Source: a virus. From it: a stretch of DNA of 64,000 bases. Shown here piece after piece: positions 42,587 to 51,394 of the stretch. The stretch covers positions 1-64,000 of the IMG/VR virus record IMGVR_UViG_3300031957_001682, one strand, 5' to 3'. The notes under the pieces are model-generated. The model was not told where the DNA came from. It made no database searches and worked only from the letters and a program-made list of their open reading frames with translations. How positions within the stretch are numbered: the stretch's first letter is position 1; the number at the start of each line of letters is the position of its first letter. A program made the position numbers and the translations under genes.

Positions 42587-42608
42587 TCTCCATTATTTTT
42601 TTTGTTTT
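42587..42608 (-). promoter_or_regulatory. A-rich leader and ribosome binding site of capsid gene
   Basis: The minus strand reads AAAAAAAATAATGGAGAGTGA just before the capsid ATG. It lacks a TATA box and seems to be a translational enhancer, not a promoter. A near copy lies before the next gene downstream. Confidence 0.5.
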
Positions 42609-44045
42609 TCAAGCCCCTCGTGTTACCGATGCGGCGAGATTGTGTACTTCATCCCAAGACATGTTGCCCAAGTCTTGTGTGGATGGGACTTCAACATTAG
42701 ATGTGGAAGCCGACTTTTGAATTGATGTGCCGGAAATGGCGATGTTGTCAATTCGCTCACTTAGAGCGTTGATGGACTTCATCACTTCATTGATTGGGGC
42801 ACGAGCATCGAACTCGGCTTTTTCAGCCTCATGCTTTGCGATTGCCATTTCTTTGCTCAATCGGTTAGAGAATTGAGATTCAAGGTCACCACGGAATCCT
42901 TGTTCCAATGCGGCGGCTTTGTACACTTCGTATGCGGCTTCAATATCACTTGAAGAAACATTGCTGTGGTTAAGGTAGCCCTTGCTCATCGAAACAGGTC
43001 CGAGTGCGCCGGATGGGGTCTTACCACCGGATGAGGTGATAGCGTTAATTGCACCAGTGGAAGGTGAACCGTTTTCTTGTCCACGGCCACGGACTTGACC
43101 AGCAAAGTAGTCAGCACCGTCAACAGCGTCGGGATTGTCAAAGCCACCAAGTTGTGCCTTCTCCAAGTTGTCGAAGTGAGAGCGTGCTTGCATTGTGTCA
43201 ACACCAGCAGATTTGAGGGTGTCTTCCATCCAGTTCAAGTATTCAGCGGTGATTACATCGCTGTATTCACTCTTTGCGTAGTTCATCTTATCATCATCAT
43301 TAGTCATAGGTTCATCATCCTTTTTGTCTTCGTCTTTTTTGTCAGCGAATGGGTTTTTAGATTCTTTCTTTTCCTCTTTGGGGTCGGAATCATCTTTTTT
43401 GTCGTTCATGTGTTCTTTGAGGCCGGGGGGCATTTCGCCTTTTTCCATTGCGTCAAGTCGGGCTTCGAGTCTGCTCATAACATTGTTTAAGTCATTTTCT
43501 GTGGTCATGTTGGTGTCCTCCTTTAGAATGCGAAATTGTGCTTCGGGGTTAATTCCTTTTTCACAAATCGTAATCTCATGTAGTTCCATCTTACTAATTT
43601 CTTGGTAATCTCCATGTTCTCCATCGGACTTTCGCACTCTTTTGAACGCTTGTCCTCCAATGGAAAATCCTTGCAAATTACCCTTACGGATTTCTGCGGC
43701 CACTTCACGAGCCTTTTCAATGTCGTTGCGAAGTGAAACAACCACAAACATACCAGTATCGTCAACTTCGGATTTCCACATCCTTCCGTTTGAGTCAACA
43801 TAGGAGTCAATAACTTCTCCCACTTGAATGTTAGAGTGAGCGAGTTGCACATTGCGGAACTTGTCACTCTTCATAAATCCGCCAAAAGCATCCTTTAGTG
43901 CTGAACGGGTAATGAGGTCGCCTTGCTTGTCCACCAGTTCAACTGATGCGTAGCCAGCGATAACCATGTCGGAACTGCCCTTGATGAGAGCAATGCCGGA
44001 GGTAGGTCGCTTGAGGGACAACATTACCCTCCGATTCATTGTCAT
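42609..44045 (-). CDS. Prohead protease (XkdF/S78-like) fused to scaffold
   Basis: Cleaves scaffold and capsid proteins during shell maturation. Numbering from ATG 44045, residues 28-150 match the XkdF-type serine protease: VIAGYASVELVDKQGDLI, QLAHSNIQVGEV (His70), GFSIGG (Ser128) and MELHEITICEKGINPEA. Residues about 180-260 are Lys/Asp/Glu-rich and helical, the scaffold part. Residues 410-479 contain further helices and end in VPSTQDLGNMSWDEVHNLAAS, an end shared with the 111-residue protein at 50.8 kb. The start is uncertain: in-frame ATGs at 44039 and 44024 and a TTG at 44021 with GGAGG ahead are alternatives. Protease-scaffold fusion is common in this virus group. Confidence 0.75.
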   Translation of the reverse strand: MTMNRRVMLSLKRPTSGIALIKGSSDMVIAGYASVELVDKQGDLITRSALKDAFGGFMKSDKFRNVQLAHSNIQVGEVIDSYVDSNGRMWKSEVDDTGMFVVVSLRNDIEKAREVAAEIRKGNLQGFSIGGQAFKRVRKSDGEHGDYQEISKMELHEITICEKGINPEAQFRILKEDTNMTTENDLNNVMSRLEARLDAMEKGEMPPGLKEHMNDKKDDSDPKEEKKESKNPFADKKDEDKKDDEPMTNDDDKMNYAKSEYSDVITAEYLNWMEDTLKSAGVDTMQARSHFDNLEKAQLGGFDNPDAVDGADYFAGQVRGRGQENGSPSTGAINAITSSGGKTPSGALGPVSMSKGYLNHSNVSSSDIEAAYEVYKAAALEQGFRGDLESQFSNRLSKEMAIAKHEAEKAEFDARAPINEVMKSINALSERIDNIAISGTSIQKSASTSNVEVPSTQDLGNMSWDEVHNLAASVTRGA

Positions 44046-44064
44046 GGTATATAGAATGATACTA

Positions 44065-47000
44065 TTACACTGAAAGAGTTGGAGTATCGTTTTCATCGTC
44101 ATAAACGATGGACTCGTCTTCATCGGTCTTCATTTCAATGTGTTTTATTGGCTTTTTCTTTTTTTCTGCGGAATCGGGTTTTATTTCCCCTTCATCCGGT
44201 CTTTTCTTTCCGTCATAATCCGGTAAGTTGCTTTCTTCGGTTAATTTTGTAGGACCGCTTGGAGATTCTATAGGTGTAGCCATATCAATTCCTAAGCCTC
44301 TCGGTCCAGTCCAAGTCAATTTTTCTTTAGCAAGTTGGTCTAAAGCCCTACTGATTACTTCAAGTGCCTTTTTTGTTGAAGGTTTAAGCAAACGATTGTC
44401 GTCTTTTTCATCCAACACCCCTGCCGATTGCTCATCTTGTTTTTTACGACTCGGTACATCTTTTTCATCCATTTCTAACTTCATAAGATGACCTTCAATC
44501 ATCAATGGAGCAACGGTATGCCAATACGGGTGAAGACTTTCTGCTAATGTAATTGAGTAATTTGACTTTCTCAAATCACCCAAAGCGGAAGAAGGTGTGT
44601 GTAAATACCAATTTTCTCCAATTCTTTCAACTTGATATGTCACTGTGTCGATATTTTTCAAAATTACTTGAATAGTATTGTTGTGATATTCTAAATCGTG
44701 TGGTATGAGTATAGGTGAAAATGATTTTGTAAGTAAGTCGAGGGATTCTGTGCTGGCCGCACCTTCACCTTCACCTTCACTTTCTATTTGTCCCACTTGT
44801 ACATTGTACACATCTCGACTTTTTCTTCGTTTTTTAGAAACACCAGTGATAGTTGCTCGAACAATATCGCCAACTTTGAATGCCTTTTGTTGATTGTGTG
44901 CTGTTCCTACATCCATGTAAAATTTGTTTTTATGTGTCACAGCCCGGTTGCCCAATGATTCACCATCAAGAATTGGACCAGCACCAAGTTGGTATGAGAA
45001 TGGACCATTACCCTTACGGTTAAGGATAATAAAATTGAAGTCACGAGTTTTACGCAGTAATAACCACTTTGGATGACGACGCTCTCCTTTCATGTATGTA
45101 GATTTGTTGTCACGCAGAAGTACAACTTTATGTTCATTCTGCAAAATTTTAACAGCATCTTCAAGTCCTTCTTCATCAGTCATTTTAGTGTCATGCGGGC
45201 CGGGAATAATGACATTTTCATGGCTATCAAACTGCCCTCTTAGCACTTTCATGCGTTCATGCATCAACATTTCACTCACATTAGTATCATCATAATTGAT
45301 AATGTCGATGATGTTCAAATCTTTTTCACCTACAATACCATCAATAACAAAATTATTGTCATTTAGTTCTGCAAGGCTTTCTTTGAAGGCTTTCTTCAAT
45401 CCTACTTTACGGCCATTCTCGTCGTAAGTGGTAATTTCATTGTCTTTTTGTACGATAATAACACGCTTACCATCGTACCATTTACTTACAACCCAAGAAC
45501 CACTGAACCCTCTTAAGTGTTCAAGGTCGCTTAAATCAAAGATACGATGCATGGGTCGTACAGGTGGAACCCATTCAGCATCACTACTCTTTGTTAAAAG
45601 AACATCCGGGTTCAAAAGAGAAGCAATATATTCTCCCATCTCCCCCAAAGCAATACGGTCTTCTGCTGTTTCGTAAGTTAATGGATTCATTGCTAAAGCC
45701 GGTGATGTGGCATTTTGTACTGGTATGCTTTCTAAACTTTGAAGCACTTGACTACCTACTTCTTTCCCGTGTAAACCAGTAATTGCATCTTGCCATGTAT
45801 TTTGAAACAACTTTGGTTCAGTAAAAGTTCCGACTATGGGTTCACCATCACTTGAAAAATCAATTCCAAATGTTGATTGTTGAGGATTAGCCACTGAATG
45901 TACTACACCGGCTCCGGTGTGTGTTGGAATAATACCATAGGTATCGGGGTTTATTCCACCTACAGGTACAGGTTCTTCATTAAAACCAACAGACAGTGTG
46001 GTTTTTTCTTGAGGTGCTATATTATCAATGTTAATTTGATTTTGATTCAAGGCAACAATACTATCAAGTCGGTTTTTTGAAGCACGAGTCTTGTATTTTT
46101 TCTCCCCCGAACCAACACCAAAACGATTGTGAATGTCAAATTGCTTACCACCAGCATCAAAGAACGATAAACCAGCAGGTGACATAAGTGAGTCATCGGC
46201 TACAGTGCGTACAACATTGCTTGTAATACTGTGAACTGGGTGTTGCTTCCATTTTTCGTGTTTTGGTTGTGCGTTTTCCATTGCAGTGTGGAAGCCTTCT
46301 TTTACACTGTCTTGTAAAAATTCATCATCACCAGCAAGGTGATGCAAAAAGAAATCATCATCAAATTTACCGCTTTCCATAAGTTGGCCCACGGTACTCA
46401 CATGCAAGGGTTGGTTTGTATTGTTAGATTCGTCAATTATTCGTTGAACATGTGAAGCCATGCGGTTTTTTTGTTCTGTGGTTTTTGGAGTAAGACCAAG
46501 ACCTTCTAAAACTTCATCGGTGTTCATAGTACCGTCAACGGTAAAAATTTCGTCACCTTGCAGGTGTTCGGTTATTTTTGGATGTACACCCTTTTGTCGT
46601 TGGGGTACTTTTTCAGTTGTATTACCAAAACGGTATGCTTGAGTTTTGATACCGTGTACATCATGCGGTACTATACCCAACATTCTTTCAGCCTCAAACA
46701 TCAGTCGATTGTGATTTGCAAGGAACTGTTGAGGGTCTGTTTTTGCTAATTCTTCACTAAAGTGATTTGGGTCATGTTCCAATACACGAGGTAGTAAAAA
46801 TTGTGCGGCTTGAAATACAGACTCACGGCTTGCTTTGAGTAAGTTATTGAAAACTTTAGCATCTGCCTCAACAGGATTGGTTTTACCAAGTGCCCTCTTT
46901 GCGGCTTTACCTTGTAGTTGATTAAGTTCAACTGTGAGTTCTTGTATTTCATTCATAATGCGCTTTGCCCCTTCGGGACTAAACTCTCCTTGTGCCGCAG

Positions 47001-50000
47001 GGTCATAGAGTGTTGATTGAAGTTTTTCAATTTCTGTACGAATATCTTCTTCTCTTTGAACAGAAGGGTACATACCACCCATTGATAACGCTCTATGAAT
47101 AGTGTGAGCATCAAATGGTAGTAGATTACCTTCCTTATCAAGAGTTTTAATTTTACTCTTGCCAGTCAAACTTTCTTTTATGTTTTCTTTTCTTTTTTCT
47201 TGTGCCAGTTCATAACGGTGGTTTGTCAGCCAGTTATGTAAACCTTCAATGTCGCCAGTATTGAGTGCTACATCTTGTTGAGTAAGAGCATCCTTAAGTT
47301 GTTGAAATTCTATGTTATTTTCATCGTCATCAATATCCCCATGAAGGTGATTAAAAACTTCGGTTGCTGAATTGTTGTTCAATTTTGCTAATGCAGTTAA
47401 AATCCTCATATTTTTAGCATCATCGGCGTTTCTAATGTACCGCTTAGTATGTGTAAACGATGGTTGTGTTTGCCCCATTCCTTGAAAATCTATGAAATCG
47501 TCATGGTCAGCACCATAAGTGACAGGTACATTTCCATCTTTTAATGCCTTGAGTTGTTCTATTGAAGTTTTGTTGGGTGCATGGGGTGAATTACTTCGAC
47601 CGAGCATAGTTTTGAGGTAATGTAGTTTTCTTTTCTTTGCTAATATAGGCGTATCACCGCTATGTGATGAATATGCTTGTTCGGGATGAGTAGTTTTCAT
47701 AGCGTTAGATGTAATGGATGGATGGAAATACCGTGTTTTAAATTTCTTCCTTTCTGCACTGTTCATATTCCTTATTGCATATTCTGTTTGAGGTGAAAGC
47801 GTTGTTTTATGAAGAGTCCAGTTATGTTTTTCACCTGCTAATGTTTTTGTAAATACATTGGCTGGTGAAAATATGTTTTCCAACAAAGTGCGTTTATCAC
47901 CTTTATCGAACTTTTTTGTGACCGGGTTCCAAGTACCAACAGGATTTGCTTTTCCAGTACCAAAATGTAATCCCAATGACATATTTTCGGGGTTTACATT
48001 TAATGGTTCATACTGTTTTGAACCTGTCATCGTATTAGTGTGCGGTATAGTTTCAAACATTGAAGAAAACTCCGGCATAGTATCGTCTTCCTTTATGCTT
48101 GAAGTTTGTACTGGTTTTTGACCTTCACCGGTAAAGGGGTTAAAAGGCTCATCAGCATCTATGGAAGCAGGTAATAGTTCATCGAGTGTTGATTGCATTC
48201 CGGGCGATAAACTGTGAATTATTTCGTTGTAAGCAGAATGAGTCATACCTGCTCCACCACCTACATCAAAACCTTGACTCCAAAATTTAGCCGGTCCTAC
48301 GGTGAAATTACCATTACCACCAAGTTGCCAGTGTTTGGGTACATCTTCATCGGGATGAGGGCCATGTGGGGATTGAAGGAAAGTAAGGTGTTCCCTCATT
48401 TCCTTTCCTCTTGATGCGATATTACCGCTTAATTTTGCTTCTTCTTCCATATTTTCTATGTCTTCTAATGGTATAATAGGACCATCCATGTTTCCGTAAA
48501 TAGGGTGTTTTAACAGTGGTTTACGGGTTTTAGGGTCATAACCGGCAAGGAAAAGAATATCTTCCATTGACATAAATGTTTCATGTGGACCTTGCATGAT
48601 ACTTTTCTTTTTTGGTCGATGGTTTCTTGATGATGCCCATAGACCCTTTACTCCATCTTTTGTTTCAAGAGGGTAAGATTCCGCCATGTCATTTTTGTCA
48701 AGATTCAATTTTGGTAAGAAACTGAATGGTTTACCTACCCACTCACCGTTTTGGTCTTCTTCGATACCATGAGCATCATGCAACGCTTCAATGATATAAT
48801 CAGCAATAGAACCAGTTGCTTCTTTTTTATCATCTAAAAGTTGGTATGTATGTACGCCTTCACCAAAGGCATTTTGCAAAAATCTGTTATTACCTTGACT
48901 ATAATCTTCCATACTTTCCATACGATGATGTGCATTAGCACCTCTATGTTCATCACCTCGTGTAGCCCAATTTAACTCCGGTGTACGACGAATTAAGTTA
49001 TTCCAAGCAATGCGAGCAGAAGGTATTGTTTCACCGTTAGGTAATTTTAGAAGAGGGCTTTTATCAAGACCACCTTCTTCATGTATTCGACGCATAACTG
49101 CTGTACGCTCAACAGGGTTTAGCCATTCAAGACCATACATGTACCCCTCATGACCAAGTGCTGATGGGTGTTTATCACCATTTTCATCAACAACATAACC
49201 GTCACTTACCCATTGCTTGGCTCTTGCTTCAAAATGAGCAACTCGCAAGCGATTCTCATTTTCTTCTGCCGAACGACCCTCGGAAAGATTTGCCTCATTC
49301 ATTTTGATAGCATCAATGTTATTTCGTTTCCATCGTTGATAATCTCGTTGATACAAGTCATCTTGATGAGAAACATTGCTACCATTTACTCGGATTGGTC
49401 CTAAAAGTGTTTTTTTGTTGTGACCAAAAATAAGTGGACTTTTGACCTTTTCAAGTTCATCGTGTAGTAAACCTTCCATTCGTGCTTCTTCTTTTGAGTG
49501 TCCGTTGAAAATGTGACTTCTAAACTTCTCAACAAAAGCCGGATAACCACTTGTGGAATTAGTATGCAATAAAGGATAAACGGAAGAATGGAATGGAAAA
49601 TGCATTTTTGTGTAGGGTGAGCCGGGTTCGGGGGTAAAAGAAGGCCATACAGCATGAGAATGCATTATGTCTTTTGCACCACGCAGACCTTTATTCCAAA
49701 TATGATTTGTAGGTTCATTGTAAATTTCTTGACGACCAAGAAGCATACCCGGTCCTTCTGCTACTCCCGCTTGGGTATTTACCGTAGCAATATCTTGACT
49801 TGCTATTTTTTCTCGTTGTGCGTCATCTTTGACAATCATTTCAGCACTGTATTTCAAAGTACGAAGAGTGTCATCGGTAGGTGCTTTTTCTAAAGACTCC
49901 CACGCTATAATGTATTCTGCGGCATTAAAGGCTAAATCCTTACCATCGGCTAATGACAAAAGAAAGTCATCTTTTACAATGTTGAAATTTTCTGCCACCA

Positions 50001-50001
50001 T
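44065..50001 (-). CDS. Huge head-cluster protein (1978 residues) with degenerate ATP-dependent DNA ligase fold
   Basis: The first 1470 residues are charged and unrecognised, starting with NAAEYIIAWESLEKAP (a form of the operon motif at 33-39). Residues about 1480-1740 align with archaeal/eukaryal DNA ligases, with nucleotidyltransferase and OB parts: VVSKWYDGKRVII, FVIDGIV, MLMHERMKVLRGQF, VVLLRDNKSTYMKGER, HPKWLLLRK and FYMDVGTAHN. The catalytic motif KxDGxR reads W1508-Y-D-G-K-R (Lys is one place too early), DGE reads DGI, EGxxxK reads K1625 to R1630, and WxKxK has lost both Lys. It therefore looks like a pseudo-ligase. The rest is acidic and Lys-rich. Position between portal/scaffold genes suggests an internal or neck virion protein. 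Confidence 0.7.
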   Translation of the reverse strand: MVAENFNIVKDDFLLSLADGKDLAFNAAEYIIAWESLEKAPTDDTLRTLKYSAEMIVKDDAQREKIASQDIATVNTQAGVAEGPGMLLGRQEIYNEPTNHIWNKGLRGAKDIMHSHAVWPSFTPEPGSPYTKMHFPFHSSVYPLLHTNSTSGYPAFVEKFRSHIFNGHSKEEARMEGLLHDELEKVKSPLIFGHNKKTLLGPIRVNGSNVSHQDDLYQRDYQRWKRNNIDAIKMNEANLSEGRSAEENENRLRVAHFEARAKQWVSDGYVVDENGDKHPSALGHEGYMYGLEWLNPVERTAVMRRIHEEGGLDKSPLLKLPNGETIPSARIAWNNLIRRTPELNWATRGDEHRGANAHHRMESMEDYSQGNNRFLQNAFGEGVHTYQLLDDKKEATGSIADYIIEALHDAHGIEEDQNGEWVGKPFSFLPKLNLDKNDMAESYPLETKDGVKGLWASSRNHRPKKKSIMQGPHETFMSMEDILFLAGYDPKTRKPLLKHPIYGNMDGPIIPLEDIENMEEEAKLSGNIASRGKEMREHLTFLQSPHGPHPDEDVPKHWQLGGNGNFTVGPAKFWSQGFDVGGGAGMTHSAYNEIIHSLSPGMQSTLDELLPASIDADEPFNPFTGEGQKPVQTSSIKEDDTMPEFSSMFETIPHTNTMTGSKQYEPLNVNPENMSLGLHFGTGKANPVGTWNPVTKKFDKGDKRTLLENIFSPANVFTKTLAGEKHNWTLHKTTLSPQTEYAIRNMNSAERKKFKTRYFHPSITSNAMKTTHPEQAYSSHSGDTPILAKKRKLHYLKTMLGRSNSPHAPNKTSIEQLKALKDGNVPVTYGADHDDFIDFQGMGQTQPSFTHTKRYIRNADDAKNMRILTALAKLNNNSATEVFNHLHGDIDDDENNIEFQQLKDALTQQDVALNTGDIEGLHNWLTNHRYELAQEKRKENIKESLTGKSKIKTLDKEGNLLPFDAHTIHRALSMGGMYPSVQREEDIRTEIEKLQSTLYDPAAQGEFSPEGAKRIMNEIQELTVELNQLQGKAAKRALGKTNPVEADAKVFNNLLKASRESVFQAAQFLLPRVLEHDPNHFSEELAKTDPQQFLANHNRLMFEAERMLGIVPHDVHGIKTQAYRFGNTTEKVPQRQKGVHPKITEHLQGDEIFTVDGTMNTDEVLEGLGLTPKTTEQKNRMASHVQRIIDESNNTNQPLHVSTVGQLMESGKFDDDFFLHHLAGDDEFLQDSVKEGFHTAMENAQPKHEKWKQHPVHSITSNVVRTVADDSLMSPAGLSFFDAGGKQFDIHNRFGVGSGEKKYKTRASKNRLDSIVALNQNQINIDNIAPQEKTTLSVGFNEEPVPVGGINPDTYGIIPTHTGAGVVHSVANPQQSTFGIDFSSDGEPIVGTFTEPKLFQNTWQDAITGLHGKEVGSQVLQSLESIPVQNATSPALAMNPLTYETAEDRIALGEMGEYIASLLNPDVLLTKSSDAEWVPPVRPMHRIFDLSDLEHLRGFSGSWVVSKWYDGKRVIIVQKDNEITTYDENGRKVGLKKAFKESLAELNDNNFVIDGIVGEKDLNIIDIINYDDTNVSEMLMHERMKVLRGQFDSHENVIIPGPHDTKMTDEEGLEDAVKILQNEHKVVLLRDNKSTYMKGERRHPKWLLLRKTRDFNFIILNRKGNGPFSYQLGAGPILDGESLGNRAVTHKNKFYMDVGTAHNQQKAFKVGDIVRATITGVSKKRRKSRDVYNVQVGQIESEGEGEGAASTESLDLLTKSFSPILIPHDLEYHNNTIQVILKNIDTVTYQVERIGENWYLHTPSSALGDLRKSNYSITLAESLHPYWHTVAPLMIEGHLMKLEMDEKDVPSRKKQDEQSAGVLDEKDDNRLLKPSTKKALEVISRALDQLAKEKLTWTGPRGLGIDMATPIESPSGPTKLTEESNLPDYDGKKRPDEGEIKPDSAEKKKKPIKHIEMKTDEDESIVYDDENDTPTLSV

Positions 50002-50013
50002 AATTTCACCGCC

Positions 50014-50181
50014 TCATTGTAGCGGTTGAAATTTAGGACAAGCAAAAATATCCATACCGGGATGTAATTTACAACCTTCTCGTGGATTACCCCCACAAGT
50101 TAGGCAAGTCATTGGTTTACCCTGCTCGACTTCTTCACGAACTGCCGCTTTGGGTGACTTGATTACCATGATGTAAGCCAT
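50014..50181 (-). CDS. Small zinc-ribbon protein (55 residues)
   Basis: Minus-strand ATG at 50181 (MAYIMVIKSPKAAV) to TGA at 50014. It has C-x2-C (TCLTCGG), then Cys38 in EGCKLHPG and Cys48 in FACPKF, a zinc-ribbon pattern. It fills the gap between the 151-residue gene and the 1978-residue gene. Its first 15 residues are hydrophobic and basic. Function unknown. Confidence 0.55.
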   Translation of the reverse strand: MAYIMVIKSPKAAVREEVEQGKPMTCLTCGGNPREGCKLHPGMDIFACPKFQPLQ

Positions 50182-50190
50182 GTGACCACA

Positions 50191-50646
50191 TCACTCGCCT
50201 TGATTATCTTCTCGCTCAACACCAGTACCAACATGTGGGTTCATACGACCGCCAAGTTTACCCAAGTCAACTTTTTTGTCATGCTTGTCACGCTTTGGTT
50301 TACCATCTTCATATTCAATGGTGTTGCCATTTGTGGTGTAGTAAGCGGTTTTGGTTTGCCCACCGGATTCGGTGACCAAGTGAGGGTTCACATCGGTGAT
50401 TTTTTCTTTTGGAAGTGGCTTTGGGTTTTTGATTGCGGCTTTTGCCATCTTTCCACCACAACCCATTTTCATGCAACCCATCTTGTTCATTTTAGAACCG
50501 CACTTAGGACAGTCTTTACACTTACAAGGTTTTTTTCCACAGTCACACTTGCCTTTTTCAAGAAGACCTAAACGATTGTTCATTTCTTCTGCTTTTTCAA
50601 GTATCTGCTTAACTTCATAACTTATTGCTTCAAATCTTGGCTTCAT
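50191..50646 (-). CDS. Cys-rich helical protein
   Basis: 151 residues. It begins with a coiled-coil-like helix (VKQILEKAEEMNNRLGLLEKG). Then a Cys-rich core CDCGKKPCKCKDCPKCGS continues to MGCMKMGCGG, with ten Cys in about 35 residues, probably binding two zinc ions. The remainder is basic and polar (KPKRDKHDKKVDLGKLGGRM). No family was recognised. With its neighbours it is one of several Cys-rich, structural-cluster proteins in this window. Confidence 0.55.
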   Translation of the reverse strand: MKPRFEAISYEVKQILEKAEEMNNRLGLLEKGKCDCGKKPCKCKDCPKCGSKMNKMGCMKMGCGGKMAKAAIKNPKPLPKEKITDVNPHLVTESGGQTKTAYYTTNGNTIEYEDGKPKRDKHDKKVDLGKLGGRMNPHVGTGVEREDNQGE

Positions 50647-50648
50647 AC

Positions 50649-50984
50649 TTACACCTCGGTTTCTTTTGCTGATTGTGCCATTTCATGAATATCTTCCCAC
50701 GACATATTGTGGAACTCTTCATTTGTTTGCGGCACAGAAGAGTTTACACCTTTCATAATTGAATCATCATTCATGTCATTACGAAAAGCATCGCCAGTGA
50801 CATTTTCAGTAAATGGTGTTGTTGCTTTCACCATGCCCATTTTTTTCAACATAATAGTTGGATTGTTAATCATCTTACGAAGGCGCATGTTTTCTTGCTT
50901 GAGTGATTCAAGGTCGCTGTCCATGCTTTCCATCTTTGTAATTAAAACACCCATCAATCGTTCCGCATCCGATTGTTCAGTCAT
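50649..50984 (-). CDS. Coiled-coil protein with C-terminal NMSW motif
   Basis: 111 residues: a heptad-like helix at the start (LMGVLITKMESMDSDLESLKQENMRLRKMI), a polar middle and an end reading EEFHNMSWEDIHEMAQS. The last part matches the end of the protease/scaffold protein (LGNMSWDEVHNLAAS) at ten of sixteen positions or so by eye. A shared C-terminal motif suggests both dock to the same virion partner, for example a scaffold-to-portal contact. The protein may be a small scaffold. Confidence 0.55.
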   Translation of the reverse strand: MTEQSDAERLMGVLITKMESMDSDLESLKQENMRLRKMINNPTIMLKKMGMVKATTPFTENVTGDAFRNDMNDDSIMKGVNSSVPQTNEEFHNMSWEDIHEMAQSAKETEV

Positions 50985-50994
50985 TTAAATCACC

Positions 50995-51351
50995 TCATTG
51001 AGAGTGTCGGCCAAAGGTTCCGGTGACACGGGTATAGTTTGATGGTCGAACTCCGTTTGAAACAGTACCAGTAAGTCGTTGTCCTTGAAGGGATTGAGCC
51101 GAAGCAGGTCGATTATCGAACTTCATAACAGGTGCGCCACCAGCGTAAATATCGTTAGGACCAATAGTAAGACCACTTTCAGCCTTAGCAATAGCGGCAG
51201 ACAAATCTTCCGAAAGATAGTCTGCTACCTTACGCAATTCATTCAATTGTTGCTTTGCTAAGTTAGCATCACCATCTGTCAAAGCACTAATGAATGCTTT
51301 TTGATGTTGTTCCATCTTTCTTGCCATTGGGTCCATTTTGATTAAATCCAT
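50995..51351 (-). CDS. Small helical head-cluster protein
   Basis: 118 residues. The first half is helical (EQHQKAFISALTDGDANLAKQQLNELRK, LSEDLSAAIAKAES). The second half is basic and Gly-rich (QSLQGQRLTGTVSNG, YTRVTGTFGRHS). It is directly after the portal gene. No domain was recognised; a portal-associated or scaffold role is guessed from the position. Confidence 0.5.
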   Translation of the reverse strand: MDLIKMDPMARKMEQHQKAFISALTDGDANLAKQQLNELRKVADYLSEDLSAAIAKAESGLTIGPNDIYAGGAPVMKFDNRPASAQSLQGQRLTGTVSNGVRPSNYTRVTGTFGRHSQ

Positions 51352-51394
51352 GTTCAGCCCTACCTTATCCCATGTTGTTGCTCTTTAAGAGTCT

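Noticed and set aside
43077-43490. 137-residue Phe/Val-rich + strand frame opposite the scaffold Lys/Asp/Glu region
   Set aside because: The Phe-rich run is the reverse complement of Lys/Glu/Asp codons; the protease/scaffold gene explains it.
44065-50001. Active viral DNA ligase
   Set aside because: All key Lys/Glu positions of motifs I, III, IV and V are altered, so activity is not supported although the fold is.
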